A stretch of DNA of 64,000 bases from Sabellastarte sp. h YS-2021 (taxonomy: Eukaryota > Annelida > Polychaeta > Sabellida > Sabellidae). Each line of letters opens with the position of its first letter. The stretch's first letter is position 1. The notes beneath the pieces are model-generated. The model worked only from the letters and a program-made list of their open reading frames with translations, did no database searches and was not told the DNA's origin. Location: the NCBI GenBank assembly GCA_964017235.1, contig OZ024936.1, forward strand, positions 55,107,028 to 55,171,027. The letters are read 5' to 3'. Position numbers and translations under genes: made by a program. Positions 11,106 to 22,439 of the stretch are shown one piece after another.

Positions 11106-11946
11106 ATTGAAGTAAAACAATCATTCAGATGAACAATTGAAAGTTTTATTAGTACATATTACACCAGTAGTGGCATTATGCTGCACACATTCTGCCTGAC
11201 CACACATGTTGATGTATCAAGAAGACCTGAGTGATGTTACTTATTTTGCATCTCATTAGCATTGTATGCTGACATATTAGAGATAAGACTTGTGCAATCA
11301 GTTCTTATCACCAGCCTTGGATCGTGAAACCAGAACTTTTTGTCAGCATTGGTAGGAAGACATTACACATAATAATGTCTTGTATCCTATCCTGTAGGGC
11401 TGTAATCATTAGTGATTTCTGTAGATCGAGGATCGCCTGTTAGATGCGAGTTGAACTCGAGTAAATGACACAAATATAAATAAAATAACAATGTCCAAAT
11501 ATTGTCATTAAGGGATCCGCCATTACGTACAGATATATATGAGCACTTTATGAAACAGCCACGTAAATCAGGGAAATAAAAAACGACCATTGCTCATTGA
11601 TTTTTACGTCTTTATGGTTAAAAAATTGCAAAAGTGGTATTTTATTTCATAAAAATGTAAATATACTATACCATATGAAAACACTTGGGGTAGGCGTGGC
11701 TTGGCGTTCGGTGACCGCCACGTACACCGTACATAGAATTTAAATATATGAGGGGAGACCCTCTTTAAACCTATATACTTGCTACCTTTGACCCCTGGTG
11801 ACCTAATTCACTCTGCCATGCGCAGTAATACAGAAATAGTTCATTCTTTTTGTGGCGGTTGAACTATCAACAGGCGTTTTGCTACCTTTTTAAAAGACCT
11901 GCATTTACACGTTTTTGAAGCTCTGTGAGTCCTTCAGGAGATAAGA

Positions 11947-12850
11947 GTGTTGTTTTACTCAAATTTTCACTCTTACTTCCAGATCCCTCCACTTGCCAGT
12001 GGGAGGTCAACTGATTCCAGTGGTCTCTCAGATTCCACTTTCCTGATTCTTTCAGCTCTTCTCCACAGAAGAATGCTGTTCTTTGTCATTCAGTCTCACA
12101 CTGTCTGTTCACATGAGCAGTTCAAGTATCTTGAGCTCCTGTTTTCCTGATTTTTCAGGGCATTATCCTTGACAAAGATATACTGGAAACCACAATTAGA
12201 TTTATATCTTTTCCTGGTTTTCCAGACTATCAGGATGCAACTTATCAGTTGATCATTTTCTCAATTGGCCAGTGGACCACTTCTCTTCCTCAATTTGCCT
12301 CCTTTCTCTCCTTTGGCTCCTTTGGTTCACTCTTGCTCATAGTTTTGCTTTTGGGCAAGGTGTACCACTTTGTGGCAATGCCTTATGGTCTAGCCACTAG
12401 CCTTTCAGGATTTACTTCCTTAGTCAAGGAAGTAAGGAAAGTTGGCTTTGAGGTTGGGCATCTCAGTGCACATGTGACTACAAATTGGCTCATTAGAGCC
12501 AATAGTTGTCAGAGGCTCTTTTTTCAACTCTATTAGAGTTGACTTTCATCTTGGAGTGGTTCTTAGCAGGAAGTATTTACATCTGTTTCTTTAACAGGTC
12601 TCCTTCCTGGGTCAGGTTCTTAACCTGTTTCTTAATTACCTCTCTAACTGGGCTCCTTATTTCTTTTGGCTTCCACTTGGAAGCCGCTTCTTCAAGGTCC
12701 CTACACATGACACTTCTTCCGTGTCATCTCAGGACACTTGATTTTCCTTCTCAAAGGTGCTCTGGATTTTCCATTCCTTGATCCTTCTATGAAGGTTCAT
12801 TCAAGATGGTACTATCCTGGGAACTATGTCTTTGCATACCTCCCTTTAAT
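11947..12850 (+). pseudogene. DIRS reverse transcriptase region, decayed
   Basis: The clearest match is at about 12355-12510: KVYHFVAMPYGLATSLSGFT, then LVKEVRKVGFE, and shortly NWLIRANS. It corresponds to the RT pattern F-x-x-MPFGLxTAPxxFT ... D-D-WLIRA-S. The usual acidic pair of the YxDD-type box is not intact here (HVTTNW). Frames are interrupted by several stops before and after, so no working RT is encoded. Confidence 0.75.
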
Positions 12851-12989
12851 TCCCTAGTTTTTACATCTACTTTCATGGATGTTTCACTGCGGGGTTTGGG
12901 AGTTCTTTGTGCTCTGTGGACCACCTAAGGTCTATTTTTGATGTAGCAGTCCAGTCTGTGCATCAGTTCTAGAGCTCATAGCTGTCCTT

Positions 12990-13600
12990 TTTGCTCAGAC
13001 ATTTGTTCCTCTTTTATCCTTTCATCAAAGGATCATCCTTTCAGCCTCAAACAACTCAGATGTCTTGTTCTCAAGACATTTGTTCCTCATTTGTAAGGGA
13101 TTCTTCAGATAGTCCAGGTAACACTGTTGTCTGGGCTTTCTTTTTATCAAGACAGCTTCCACTCTTGGGACATGTGTATTTTGGCATCTTTTGCCATTAT
13201 TTTTACAAGAACAAGTCTGTTCTTCCACCTCATGTTCCAGGGGCATGAATCTTTGGCAGACCATCTCTGGAGGTCTTTTCTCACCTTTCATATAAGGTGG
13301 CCCTTCAATTCTTGGATCTTCAGATGGTAGTCTCAGACTTCTCATCTTATTTAGATCTCTTTTGCCATGTGATTCAATCACAAGCTGCTCTTACATGTGC
13401 CTCCTGTGCTAGATCCTTAGGCTCTGGCAACAGATGCCCTGGAGTGTTTTGGTCCGGAGTACTTATTTTACTCCTTCCCTCCTTCAGCCCCTTGTCCTCT
13501 ATGGCCATGAAGTTAATCAACTTTCAGAGCTGTATCATTATTCTTGTAGCCTTTCCTGGTAATTGCCAGGTTTGGCCTCAAGATCTCCTTTAAGAAAGCC
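12990..13600 (+). pseudogene. DIRS RNase H region, decayed
   Basis: SSDSPGNTVVWAFFLSRQ matches the DNTTVVxxL-type segment. HVPG followed in another frame by HESLADHLWR matches HIPGxxNxxADxLSR. IIILVAFPGNCQVWPQDLL matches the I-x-L-V-x-P-x-W-P ... W-x-x-x-L tail. Order and spacing are those of DIRS, with at least one frameshift at about 13240. Confidence 0.7.
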
Positions 13601-14000
13601 ATTGGCTCTTCCTCTTATTCTTTTATAACAATCTCATCTAGAGTTTTGTTATTTATTTTTATGGAGTTCCTTTCTTCAAGCTTTCTGGCTGAAGTCTCCT
13701 TTAACAAGAATTTTCACAGGAGGGGTCTTGGAGGATTTTTATCCTCCATAACTTTCTATGAAGCAATGTGGAACTGCTTCAAAAAACTTGTGAGAAACAT
13801 GGCCACTCTGCTATGCTTCAACTGTCCCATTTATTGCTGTTTGTTCCTTTTAAGGAATTATTTTTCAGACAATAGGGATACAGGTCAGCTCTCTCCAGGT
13901 ACTACTTGGAGTTGGGTTCTTATAGGAGCTAGGAAGTCTCATTTAGAGCTTCTTTAAGTCCAGAATTAGAGTAGTCGTCACCTACCTGTTTGGTACTTAA

Positions 14001-14625
14001 TCCTTGGTTCTGCAGGCTCTTACCAAGGCTCCTCTTGAACCTTTTCATTTGCTGAGCCAAGTTTTTCACATTTTAGACAGTCTTTCTTACTCCCTTTCTT
14101 TGGGAAGGAGAAGGAGTGATTTTGTTTCCTTTATTTAAAGGTTTTCTCTCACTCTTTAGGGATGGCCTAAGTCATCCTTAAGTCAGATCTTACTTTCCTG
14201 GCTTAAGCCAGTTATCTTCAGAAGGCTCTTCCTGCTTTGACTTTTTGTCTTTGGTCAGGATGACTTAGAAGACCTCTCCTTTTTTACAGTCAGATTCCTA
14301 AGATACTTTCTATCTAGCTATTCTGACTTAAAAGGATTTCTTCTTGGTCTTTCTTCTGAAGTCCAAGAGGGTGATATTGCTGCTCAGACAATATCTTTTT
14401 GGATAGCACTTTATCCTTTATTCCCTCAATCTCTGTTCCACAGAGAATGCATCTCTTCATGGTGTCAGGGCTCATCATGTCAGGGCACAGGGGTCTTCCT
14501 GGTCCTTTAGGGGTGGAATCCCACTCCTAGTCAACATGAGATCCTGCACGTGGAAGAGCCATTCCACTTTTACATCCTTCTATTTTAGGAATGTATTTCC
14601 TTCAGAGATGTTGTTCTTAAGAATC
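14001..14625 (+). pseudogene. DIRS tyrosine recombinase, decayed
   Basis: Starts SLVLQALTKAPLEPFH and has SLSLGRRRSDF, the box with the first catalytic Arg. In a later frame VRAHHVRAQGSSWSFRGGIP contains the H-x-x-R pair (His codon 14473, Arg 14482), TWKSHSTF the His/Trp-type position, and FYFRN the catalytic Tyr (codon 14581-14583). Stops (for example after DFVSFI) and shifts break it. The recombinase would integrate the circular cDNA. All catalytic residues can still be traced. Confidence 0.8.
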
Positions 14626-15066
14626 TCTTATGATTTCTTAAGTGGAGTGGACATCCTTTTCCACTCAGCCATTTCTCTCTCTTCTACTTAAATTCCTCAA
14701 TTTAAGTCCATCTGAAACTTTTAGTTTCAGAAAAAGGGGGGTGGCATTTCCCTTTTAGGGAATCTATTCTTCATCTCTATTTTCAGAACCGTGCTTCTTA
14801 GTGCCTCTGGGCATGTTCCTATTCTGAGCACAGGGCATACTTATGCCTTCTCCTTTGAGCTGACCTAATAGGGTGTAGACAGCAGTGCTGAAGTTAGTGC
14901 AGTGGTTAATGCTACTCACTTAGCTCACTCGAGTTATTGCTTCAGCACAGAGGTTTTGGGTTCAATTGCATTGCACTAGGAAGTATCCTTTTGTAGCAAT
15001 TTAACCTTAGGGTGGTTTTCCTCAGTCTGTCTTTTTCCCACCATCCTTCCATGTGGGCATTCAACC

Positions 15067-15180
15067 CAAGTGTTTTCATATGGTATAGTATATTTACATT
15101 TTTATGAAATAAAATTTCATATTTTTAAATGTAAAATGCATTTTTATGAATAAAAATGTATATACTTACCATATGAAAAC
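15067..15180. repeat. DIRS internal complementary region
   Basis: Positions 15067-15114 are the inverse of the element's first 48 bp and 15115-15180 the inverse of its last 66 bp. In DIRS elements this region templates the joining of the ends during circle formation. An equal copy lies in the derivative at about 25700-25815. Confidence 0.85.
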
Positions 15181-15811
15181 AGCAAATCACCCTCCCGCCT
15201 GCCCCGCTTTTAAAGACCTTTTTCCAGCATTTATGTTTATTCACAAAAAGAATGAACTATTTCTGTATTACTGCGCATGGCAGAGTGAATTAGGTCACCA
15301 GGGGTCAAAGGTAGCAAGTATATAGGTTTAAAGAGGGTCTCCCCTCATATATTTAAATTCTATGTACGGTGTACGTGGCGGTCACCGAACGCCAAGCCAC
15401 GCCTACCCCAAGTGTTTTCATATGGTAAGTATATACATTTTTATTCATAAAAATGCATTTTACATTTAAAAATATGAAAGTTTGTAACAAGATTAGTATA
15501 CCATTATATATTTCTTAAAAACTCGAGTTTAAATTGTGTAAACCGATGTCATCCCCAAATATCGCCCATCGAGTTACGACTCGAGTTTCGGTCAACTCGT
15601 TACAGCACTACTATCCTGTGTTTACTTTCTGTGGTGTATTTCTTGTCATCTCTGGGGAAGCTTGCTTTGTTTTTGCATGTGAAAACAGCCATTATCTACT
15701 TTATATTTGATAACTAATGCAGTCATATGTTATACATTTTGCAGCCAAAGTTAACAAATAAAAAGGTCTTTACCTACTGTACAACTCTCTTGTCAGAGCA
15801 TTTATAGGGTG

Positions 15812-15901
15812 GACATTACACATGATCATGTATTTTCTTTTACAGCATTCTCTTATTTTTGATATATTCCATCTACTGTTAACAGTGCATCCCATTTCTA
15901 G
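15812..15901 (+). mobile_element. 3' end of a TATGTCCACCCC-family element
   Basis: GGGTGGACATTACACATGAT followed about 60 bp later by palindrome ACTGTTAACAGT and the end CCCATTTCTAG before T. It matches the 3' end of the element at 20149-21956. Only this end is recognisable, 78 bp upstream of exon 2. Confidence 0.65.
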
Positions 15902-15979
15902 TTATTTGTTTTAATGCAGCCACAAGTTCATACCATCAAAGGAGATTAATCATAGGCATGGTAGGGTCCTGCTTTCCAG

Positions 15980-16125
15980 CAGAAACTCTGGACAACAAAA
16001 ACAGTGGTATTCAAATGGCAGTCTTCCAGAGCATTATAAGGTGTCATTACCTGCTTTGTCCCCCACCATGGAAAAGGGAACACTTGTCAGGTGGACTAAA
16101 GAAGAGGGAGACCAGCTTCATGAAG
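15980..16125 (+). CDS. DLAT: DLAT exon 2: first half of lipoyl domain 1
   Basis: Starts after the acceptor ...TTTCCAG (AG at 15978-15979) and ends before GTTAGT at 16126. It encodes residues 42-89: a short linker and then the lipoyl-domain start [19 protein letters not shown], containing the LPALSPTM signature of E2 lipoyl domains, through EEGDQLHE. One spare base joins exon 3 to form Gly90. Exon 5 begins lipoyl domain 2 in the same way and ends at the equivalent codon, so the two domains share intron positions. Confidence 0.93.
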
Positions 16126-16383
16126 GTTAGTTATAGAGTTGTAGTAGAACTGAAACGATTATTTGTACTAATCGATTAGTAGATTATCAAAGCACAAGTC
16201 GACGCAAATATTATGAAATCGGTTAATTGTTTTCTTGTATATATCACCACATAGCAGATTTTACGTGATCATTGGAACTATGAGTATCTCGAGTTAAGAC
16301 CTTAAAACATATCAAATGAAAACATTTTATATGCATTTTATTTTTAAAATATAAAAATATTACATTATCGGCCAATTTACCCC

Positions 16384-16878
16384 ATAATCTAATGAATTCT
16401 TTGCTTTTCAGCATCTCGCAATCCGCAATTTTATTTGTTTACATCCAGAACACACATTTTCGGTATTTCTCATACATGCTAAATGTCAGAAACAGTTAAT
16501 CGGTTAGTTGACGGTTAATGGTAACCTATTGACTGACTGAAACAAGGTGATCTGGCTGCATCTAAATTACTTTGCATTATTTTATGAATTTTTACTGTAA
16601 TTAGTGCTGGTATTGTTTATCGATATTGATACATAATCTAGTGAATTCTTTGCTTTTCAGCATCTTGCAATCCGCCATTTTATTTGTTTACATCCAGAAC
16701 ACACATTTTCGGTATTTTTCATACATGCTAAACGTCAGAAACAGTTAATCAGTTAGTTGACGGTTAATGGTAACCTATTGACTGACTGAAACAAGGTGAT
16801 CTGGCTGCATCTAAATTACTTTGCATTATTTTATGAATTTTTACTGTAATTAGTGCTGGTATTGTTTATCGATATTGA
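16384..16878. repeat. Tandem duplication, 249-bp unit
   Basis: ATAATCTARTGAATTCTTTG starts at 16384 and again at 16633. The units differ at a few positions. Each ends with the first 28 bp of a hAT MITE (TAGTGCTGGTATTG), so the duplication happened after that MITE inserted. Confidence 0.85.
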
Positions 16879-17227
16879 AATATTAATCAATTCATGCTGA
16901 ATATAACGATATTGGTAATGTAAGGTACAATATCAATATTGAAACATACTACTTAATAGATCCACCTCTTCTGTCTTCTATTAAAATAAAGAACAAAATT
17001 CTAAGATTTTATGCCTTTTCTTGTCATTTTTTGTAACTTTTACTTACCGCGAAAACGGAACTGCCATATTTATTTATGTTTCGGGATACTACTAAAACTC
17101 GAGAAAGAGTTTGGAAGGTCTCACCCAGGAAAGCATCTCATCCCCCGATATTTCAATATTGATCGATACGGAAGGTAAAAATATGGTTTGATATCGATCT
17201 GCATATTTTTATTTGATACCAACACTA
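16851..17227. mobile_element. hAT MITE, 377 bp, 8-bp target duplication
   Basis: Ends TAGTGCTGGTAT / GATACCAACACTA, flanked by ACTGTAAT at 16843-16850 and 17228-17235. No ORF. A stub of its left end is also found at 16602 because of the tandem duplication. Confidence 0.85.
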
Positions 17228-17700
17228 ACTGTAATCTATTAAAATATTAGCACAATAAAAATCTTCAAAAAGCACTACATGGTTTATATTTATATGCAAT
17301 TTATGTATCAGTTGTGCATTTTGATTACTAATTAATGTCATGTTGTTTACTAAATCAAGTGCTCCCTGTCGAATTTCTGGTTTTGGGAACTACAGAGTAT
17401 ACTTTGAGTATACAGAGTAACCAGGGTTTCAGATTCGCGTCGGCCATCGGTCATTGACCGAATTTTGCAACAAAACCCCGAATTTTAAGTAGAATATTAG
17501 GACATATTGTCCGAGTCGTATCCGTGGGCGATAATAGAAGATATAGACGTCTTTTTATTTACAAAATATGAAGTCATGTTACAACCCTAAAATCTCGCGA
17601 GATCTACGTGATTTTAAATTTTTTTATTGTAGCAAGGTCTAGACGTATTTTATGAAATCTCGTGACAAGCCACGTGATCTGCAAGGATATCCCAGGGGAA

Positions 17701-18128
17701 ATCCGTGTCCTCATATCTTCTCATGAATATTAATGACTTGGGTGCTATGGCCGTGAGTTCTCGAGTTTAAATTATTTGCTTTTCATCTATGCTTCCATTT
17801 TAAAAAATATTGCAAGGAAATCAAATGGAAAATCTGTGTCCTCATATCTTCTCATGAATATTAATGACTTGGGTGCTATGGCCGTGAGTTCTCGAGTTTA
17901 AATTATTTTATTTTCGTCTATGCTTCCATTTTAAAAAATATTGCAAGGAAATCAAATGGAAAATCTGTGTCCTCATATCTTCTCATGAATATTAATGACT
18001 TGGGTGCTATGGCTGTGAGTTCTCGAGTTTAAATTATTTGATTTTCGTCTATGCTTCCATTTTATAAAATATTGCAAGGAAATCCAAGGGAAAATCTGTG
18101 TCCTCATATCTTCTCATGAATATTAATT
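17701..18128. repeat. 131-bp tandem repeat, about 3.3 copies
   Basis: ATCYGTGTCCTCATATCTTC starts at 17701, 17832, 17963 and 18094. Units include TTCTCATGAATATTAATGAC and GTGAGTTCTCGAGTTTAAAT. Two diverged units recur at about 39208-39480 in intron 3. No coding signal. Confidence 0.9.
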
Positions 18129-20148
18129 ATGGTCGTCTGGTATTTTCGTGTAATTGTAGATTTTGTTTTCTGTAGGGTTCCACATAAATTTTACTGTAAT
18201 ATTCTGAATTTTTGCTTTGATTAATATTTCTTTTTATTAATAATTGCACTGGAAAAAAAATCAGATTGAAAGTTTATTTGCTAGCTGTAATGTTTACTGC
18301 CAGTGGACATTTTAATAGCATGAAAATCTCATGGATCACCGATTCACCATACTTAGGTTCTGTGGCCGTGAGTTCTCGTTTTAGTAATACATGATCATTG
18401 AACATCATAAAGACTTTTTGACATTTTAACTAAAATGAGATTTTTATTATGATTCAGTAAATTTTATTTTATATGCCATTCATAAAGGGTCATTGACTTT
18501 AATGACTTAATTTTAGCAACCTGTAGAATGAAAATTTAATTGACAAGAATTCTGTCCTAAATTCTCCGAAAATGTCCTAAACGTTTTCCTAGTCTTAGGA
18601 CAGAATGTCCGGCCGGACTTTTCATGTAGCAGAATCACTGTGAGTAAGATACTTTGTTCAGGTGAATAAAACAAGCATAACTGGTTCCAGTTATAGATGG
18701 ATCTACAGTAACGATCAGTTAGTGCTGGGGTCAGTAACTGTTTTAAAAGATTGAGTCTCAGATCTGCAAAAAAAATCGTGGATGAGTTGAGCTCTAGTTT
18801 GTGGTCAAACAAATGTTAAAGCATAATATTAACTTAGCCTTCTGAGAAATGTTTGAAAGTAACATGAATAATCAAAGGTATGCAATAAAATATGTGGAGT
18901 TATGTATAAATTTCCTTGATTTCATTATTGAGGCAATTCAGCAGTGTTGTAGTCTTGCTACAGTTCAAGTAACATTTGTAAGATTGATCATTTTTTGCAG
19001 GAAGTGGAGTCCATGCTCATCAAAGTTACTTTGCAAAAGAATTAGTCTTTCTGCTTTAAAAAGTATGAGTCATTTTAGTAAGGACGTCACGACTCAAAAT
19101 GTTTCATGTCAGCTAATCACTAAGTACTCTTTATGTTGACACCGAATTACCATTGAATTTATAAAACAACCAAAAATCTTAAGTTTTATATTGTAAAAAG
19201 CAATGAAAATGATAAATATGTGAAATAAAATGAAAATATATGTGTATAATCTGTAAAATTTAACAGATTTTGCTGTTTTCGTGTGACTCCTGCTTTGTTT
19301 GTTTCAGACAGGAAATGGGTGATATAAGAGGTAAATGGTACTTCTGGTTTTCAGTAAAACTGTCGACTTACATTGCAAATATTTGAAAAAAAGCCTAAAT
19401 TTGAAGAAAATGTACTCTTTTATCTTGTGTTTTTGAAGTTTTCAATGCATTTTTGATGATAACTGCCATGTTTTGTTTTGATAAATTTGGTTCCTGTTAG
19501 CATTGGGAATATACTGGAACAAAATATTTGCGTTATCCTGGATTTGGATTATTTGGTAGAGAACATCACCCCCTCCCTCCTCTTACCCCCTGATATAAGC
19601 CGATATTGAAATATTTTTACATACAATATCAATATCCACATAGCCAAACAATTTATATCGATTTTTAAGTAATTAAAAAAAAACTGCAATTCTATATCTC
19701 TAGAAAATCAATTTTATAAGGTTACAGTAGGGTGAGATGGACTGCCTAATGAAACATGACCACAAAAAAAAAATTGTCAAGAAGAGTACTGTTTTGTTAA
19801 TGCTTGACAAGAGGAGAGGGTTATTGTGATCAGTTTGGTCTGTCTTTCTGTCATTCTGTCTGTGCACCATTTTGCCCTTATAACTTAAGAACTATAACAT
19901 CAATCAAGCTCAAATTTGGTGGGTGGATTCCTCCAAATTTGGTGTAATTTGATTGGAAATTAAAGTCTGGAGAGAGTTTTTCTTATTTTCAATTTGGTAT
20001 ATACAGTGAAATCTGCTTCTCTGTCACATGTGTAAAAAATCAGTATCATTACAGGATTTCTTTATGAATTTTTGTCTTGTCAGAATTGGACTCTCTTGTG
20101 ATGTAGGTAATGTGTAGTACACCCTAATTAGTAATTACGTCACTTCAT
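18129..20148. other. Intron 2 sequence, no feature recognised
   Basis: AT-rich intron. Around 18535-18610 there is a GTCCTAAA / TTAGGACAGA inverted pair. Around 19800-19960 a short stretch (GTTTGGTCTGTCTTTCTGTC and the following TCAAGCTCAAATTTGGTG) resembles worn leaders of tandem-core elements. No exon, RNA gene or intact transposon was seen. Confidence 0.4.
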
Positions 20149-21956
20149 TATGTCCACCCCACTGGGGGGTGGACATATTATTTTTGCTTTTTCCGCCGTC
20201 CGCCGTCCCACTTGGTTTCCAGACATTTTAGGCAACAGTTCTTATCCTATCTTTACCAAATTTGGCATGCAGGTTTATTGGGTTAATAGCTTGTATGGGA
20301 TTGCTTTTGGTGATGATAGCTCTATAGCTAACTGAGTAATAGCTACTTTGCGACTTTTGAGTATCTCTTTGGTTTCCAGACATTTTAAGGAATGCTATTA
20401 AGCCTAGCTTTCTGAAATTTGGTATGGAGGTTCATTGGGTTAATAGGTTGTATGGGATTGCTTCATAGATGAGTGAGTAATTAATTAAATAAATGAGTAA
20501 TTGGCTATTTTGAATACTGAAAAAGGCAAATGTGCTCATATCTCCTAAACCGTGCGAGATAGAGCGATTTCGTCTAAAATTTTCGACCCACAGGGTATCT
20601 AAGGAATGTAATCTTTGCAATTTTCAAAAATTTTCCCCTCCCCAAAAATGGCGGCCATTTTAAATTTTCGAATTTTTGCCAAAAATGGCAAAACACAAAT
20701 TTGCTTCTATCTCCTTAACCGTGCGAGATAGAGCGATTTCGTCGAAATTTTCAACCCACAGGGTATCTAAGGAATGTAATCTTTGCAGTTTTCAAAAAAA
20801 ATTTCACCTCCCCAAAAATGGCGGCCATTTTTAATTTTAGAATATTTGCCAAAAATGGCAAAACACAAATTTGCTTCTATCTCCTTAACCGTGCGAGATA
20901 GAGTGATTTCGTCGAAAGTTTCAACCCACAGGGTATCTGAGCATCGTACTCTTGGCAATTTAAAAAAAAATTTCCGCTCCCCAAAAATGGTGGCCATTTT
21001 GAAAAATGGCAAAACACAAAATTGCTTCTATCTCCTTAACCTTGCGAGATAGAGCAATTTCGTCGAAATTTTCGACCCACAGGTTATCTCACAAATGCAC
21101 TCTTGGCAATTTTCAAATAAAATTTCCTCTCCCCAAACTGGCAGCCTTTTTGAATTTTCGAATTTTTCCCAAAAATGGCAAAACACAAAATTGCTTCTAT
21201 CTCCTTAACCGTTTGAGATAAAGGGATTTCGTCAAAATTTTCGACCCACAGGGTATCTGACCAATGTACTCTTGGCAATTTTCAAAAAATTTCCTCTTCC
21301 CACATATGGCTGCCATTTTGAATTTTCGAATTTTTGCCCAAAATGGCAAAACACAAAATTGCTTCTATCTCCTTAACCGTGCGAGATAGAGCAATTTCGA
21401 CCCACACGGTATATAAGAAATGTACTCTTGGCAATTTTCAAAAAAATTTCCCCTCCCCACATATGGTGGCCATTTTGAATTTTCGAATTTTTGCCCAAAA
21501 TGGAAAAACACAAATTTGCCTTAACCGTGCAAAATAGAGTTATTTCAGTGAAATTTTTTACCCATAGGGTATCTAAGAAATGTACTCTTGGCAATTTTCA
21601 AAAAATTTTCCTCACAAAAATGGCGGCCATTTTGAATTTCCAAATTTTTGCCAAAAGTAGAAAAACAGAAATTTGCTTCTATCTTCTTAACCGTGCAAGA
21701 TAGAGTGATTTCGTCAAAATTTTCGACCCAACCAATGCAAAAAGGCATGAAGCTGAAATAATTTACATGTACACTAATCAATATTTAAGCATCATTGATA
21801 TATTTTACAAATGAAACAGGGTCTTGTAAGACTACTGTACAATTTTGGCAAAGGGTTCATGGGGTGGACATTACACATGATAATGTGTTTTCTTCTATGC
21901 TATCCTGTTTCTATTCATATGTCGCAGCTACTATCAACAGGGCGTCCTATTTCTAG
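20149..21956 (+). mobile_element. Tandem-core Helentron-like element, TATGTCCACCCC family
   Basis: The 5' end is a perfect hairpin TATGTCCACCCC ... GGGGTGGACATA. A leader follows and then about seven core units of roughly 169 bp (20500-21730), each with ACCGTGCGAGATAGAGCGAT and AAAATGGCGGCCATTTTGAA. The 3' part repeats the 5' motif in inverse (GGGGTGGACATTA at 21861), has the hairpin ACACAT-GATA-ATGTGT, and ends TTCTAG before T. The many short ORFs across it are repeat translations, not genes. Confidence 0.75.
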
Positions 21957-22439
21957 TTCATTATTTCTTTGCGGGGATATTTATTAAAGGGATATGTATA
22001 GCATGAGTTCTGTTTTCATTAATATTTTAAAATTCCAAAAATTATTTATGATATTTATAATTGTTAGTGAATGATTGTTAAACTGAAGCAAACCTCAATT
22101 ACCAATGTGTATTCTAAGCCCTTTGAAATGTTTGAACTTTATTTTATGAACTTTTAAGAAAGTTGTCAAATGTGTAAAACCTAGTGTAAAATAACTACTG
22201 TGGAAAAATAGATATTTTGAAACTTGAAAGTGTTAAAAAGATATTAATACTGGCTTATTAGGGCTCAGTCTCAAAGAGAGGTATGACTGAATACAAAGAC
22301 TATTGTGAACTATTACGGTAGATGTGCATATCTCCAGGAAGTTAAATATCAGTGCAAAACACTGCAAATGGATTTGTCAAAGAAATCCAACTGCACAGAT
22401 TGTCCCATAAGAGTTGATCATCCTCTAGGGATTAGTTTA

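Larger units (their letters stand above)
11640..15479 (+). mobile_element. DIRS retroelement, structurally complete, coding decayed
   Basis: Inverted terminal repeats of more than 200 bp (11640-11856 and 15239-15479) flank RT, RNase H and tyrosine-recombinase regions. An internal complementary region at 15067-15180 carries the inverse of the extreme left end joined to the inverse of the extreme right end (junction near 15114). That arrangement is diagnostic for DIRS. There is no target duplication, as expected for recombinase-mediated insertion. The coding part carries stops and shifts. It is also strikingly rich in short perfect hairpins (see findings). Confidence 0.9.
11395..15610. mobile_element. 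hAT MITE (about 377 bp) split by a DIRS element
   Basis: Ends TAGGGCTGTAA and TTACAGCACTA form a hAT-like TIR. CTATCCTG at 11387-11394 and 15611-15618 is a perfect 8-bp duplication, the hAT length. Removing the DIRS element (11640-15479) leaves about 377 bp, the size of the other hAT MITEs in the window. It sits in the tail of an older tandem-core element whose ACATTACACAT motif is at 11360. Confidence 0.85.

Noticed and set aside
13025-13381. 118-aa ORF on the minus strand
   Set aside because: It is the reverse shadow of the DIRS RNase H region. The plus strand carries the recognisable motifs.
14890-15000. tRNA-like A and B boxes (GTGGTTAATGC, GGGTTCAATTGC) near the 3' end of the DIRS element
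   Set aside because: No cloverleaf can be drawn and the segment is repeated only as part of the DIRS copy at 25520. Spacing may be chance.
20432-21781. Many overlapping ORFs on both strands with recurring protein strings (MAKHKFASISLTVRDRAISS)
   Set aside because: They are translations of the 169-bp tandem core unit. The same happens at 63191-63940. Both strands are open only because the unit lacks stops in some frames.
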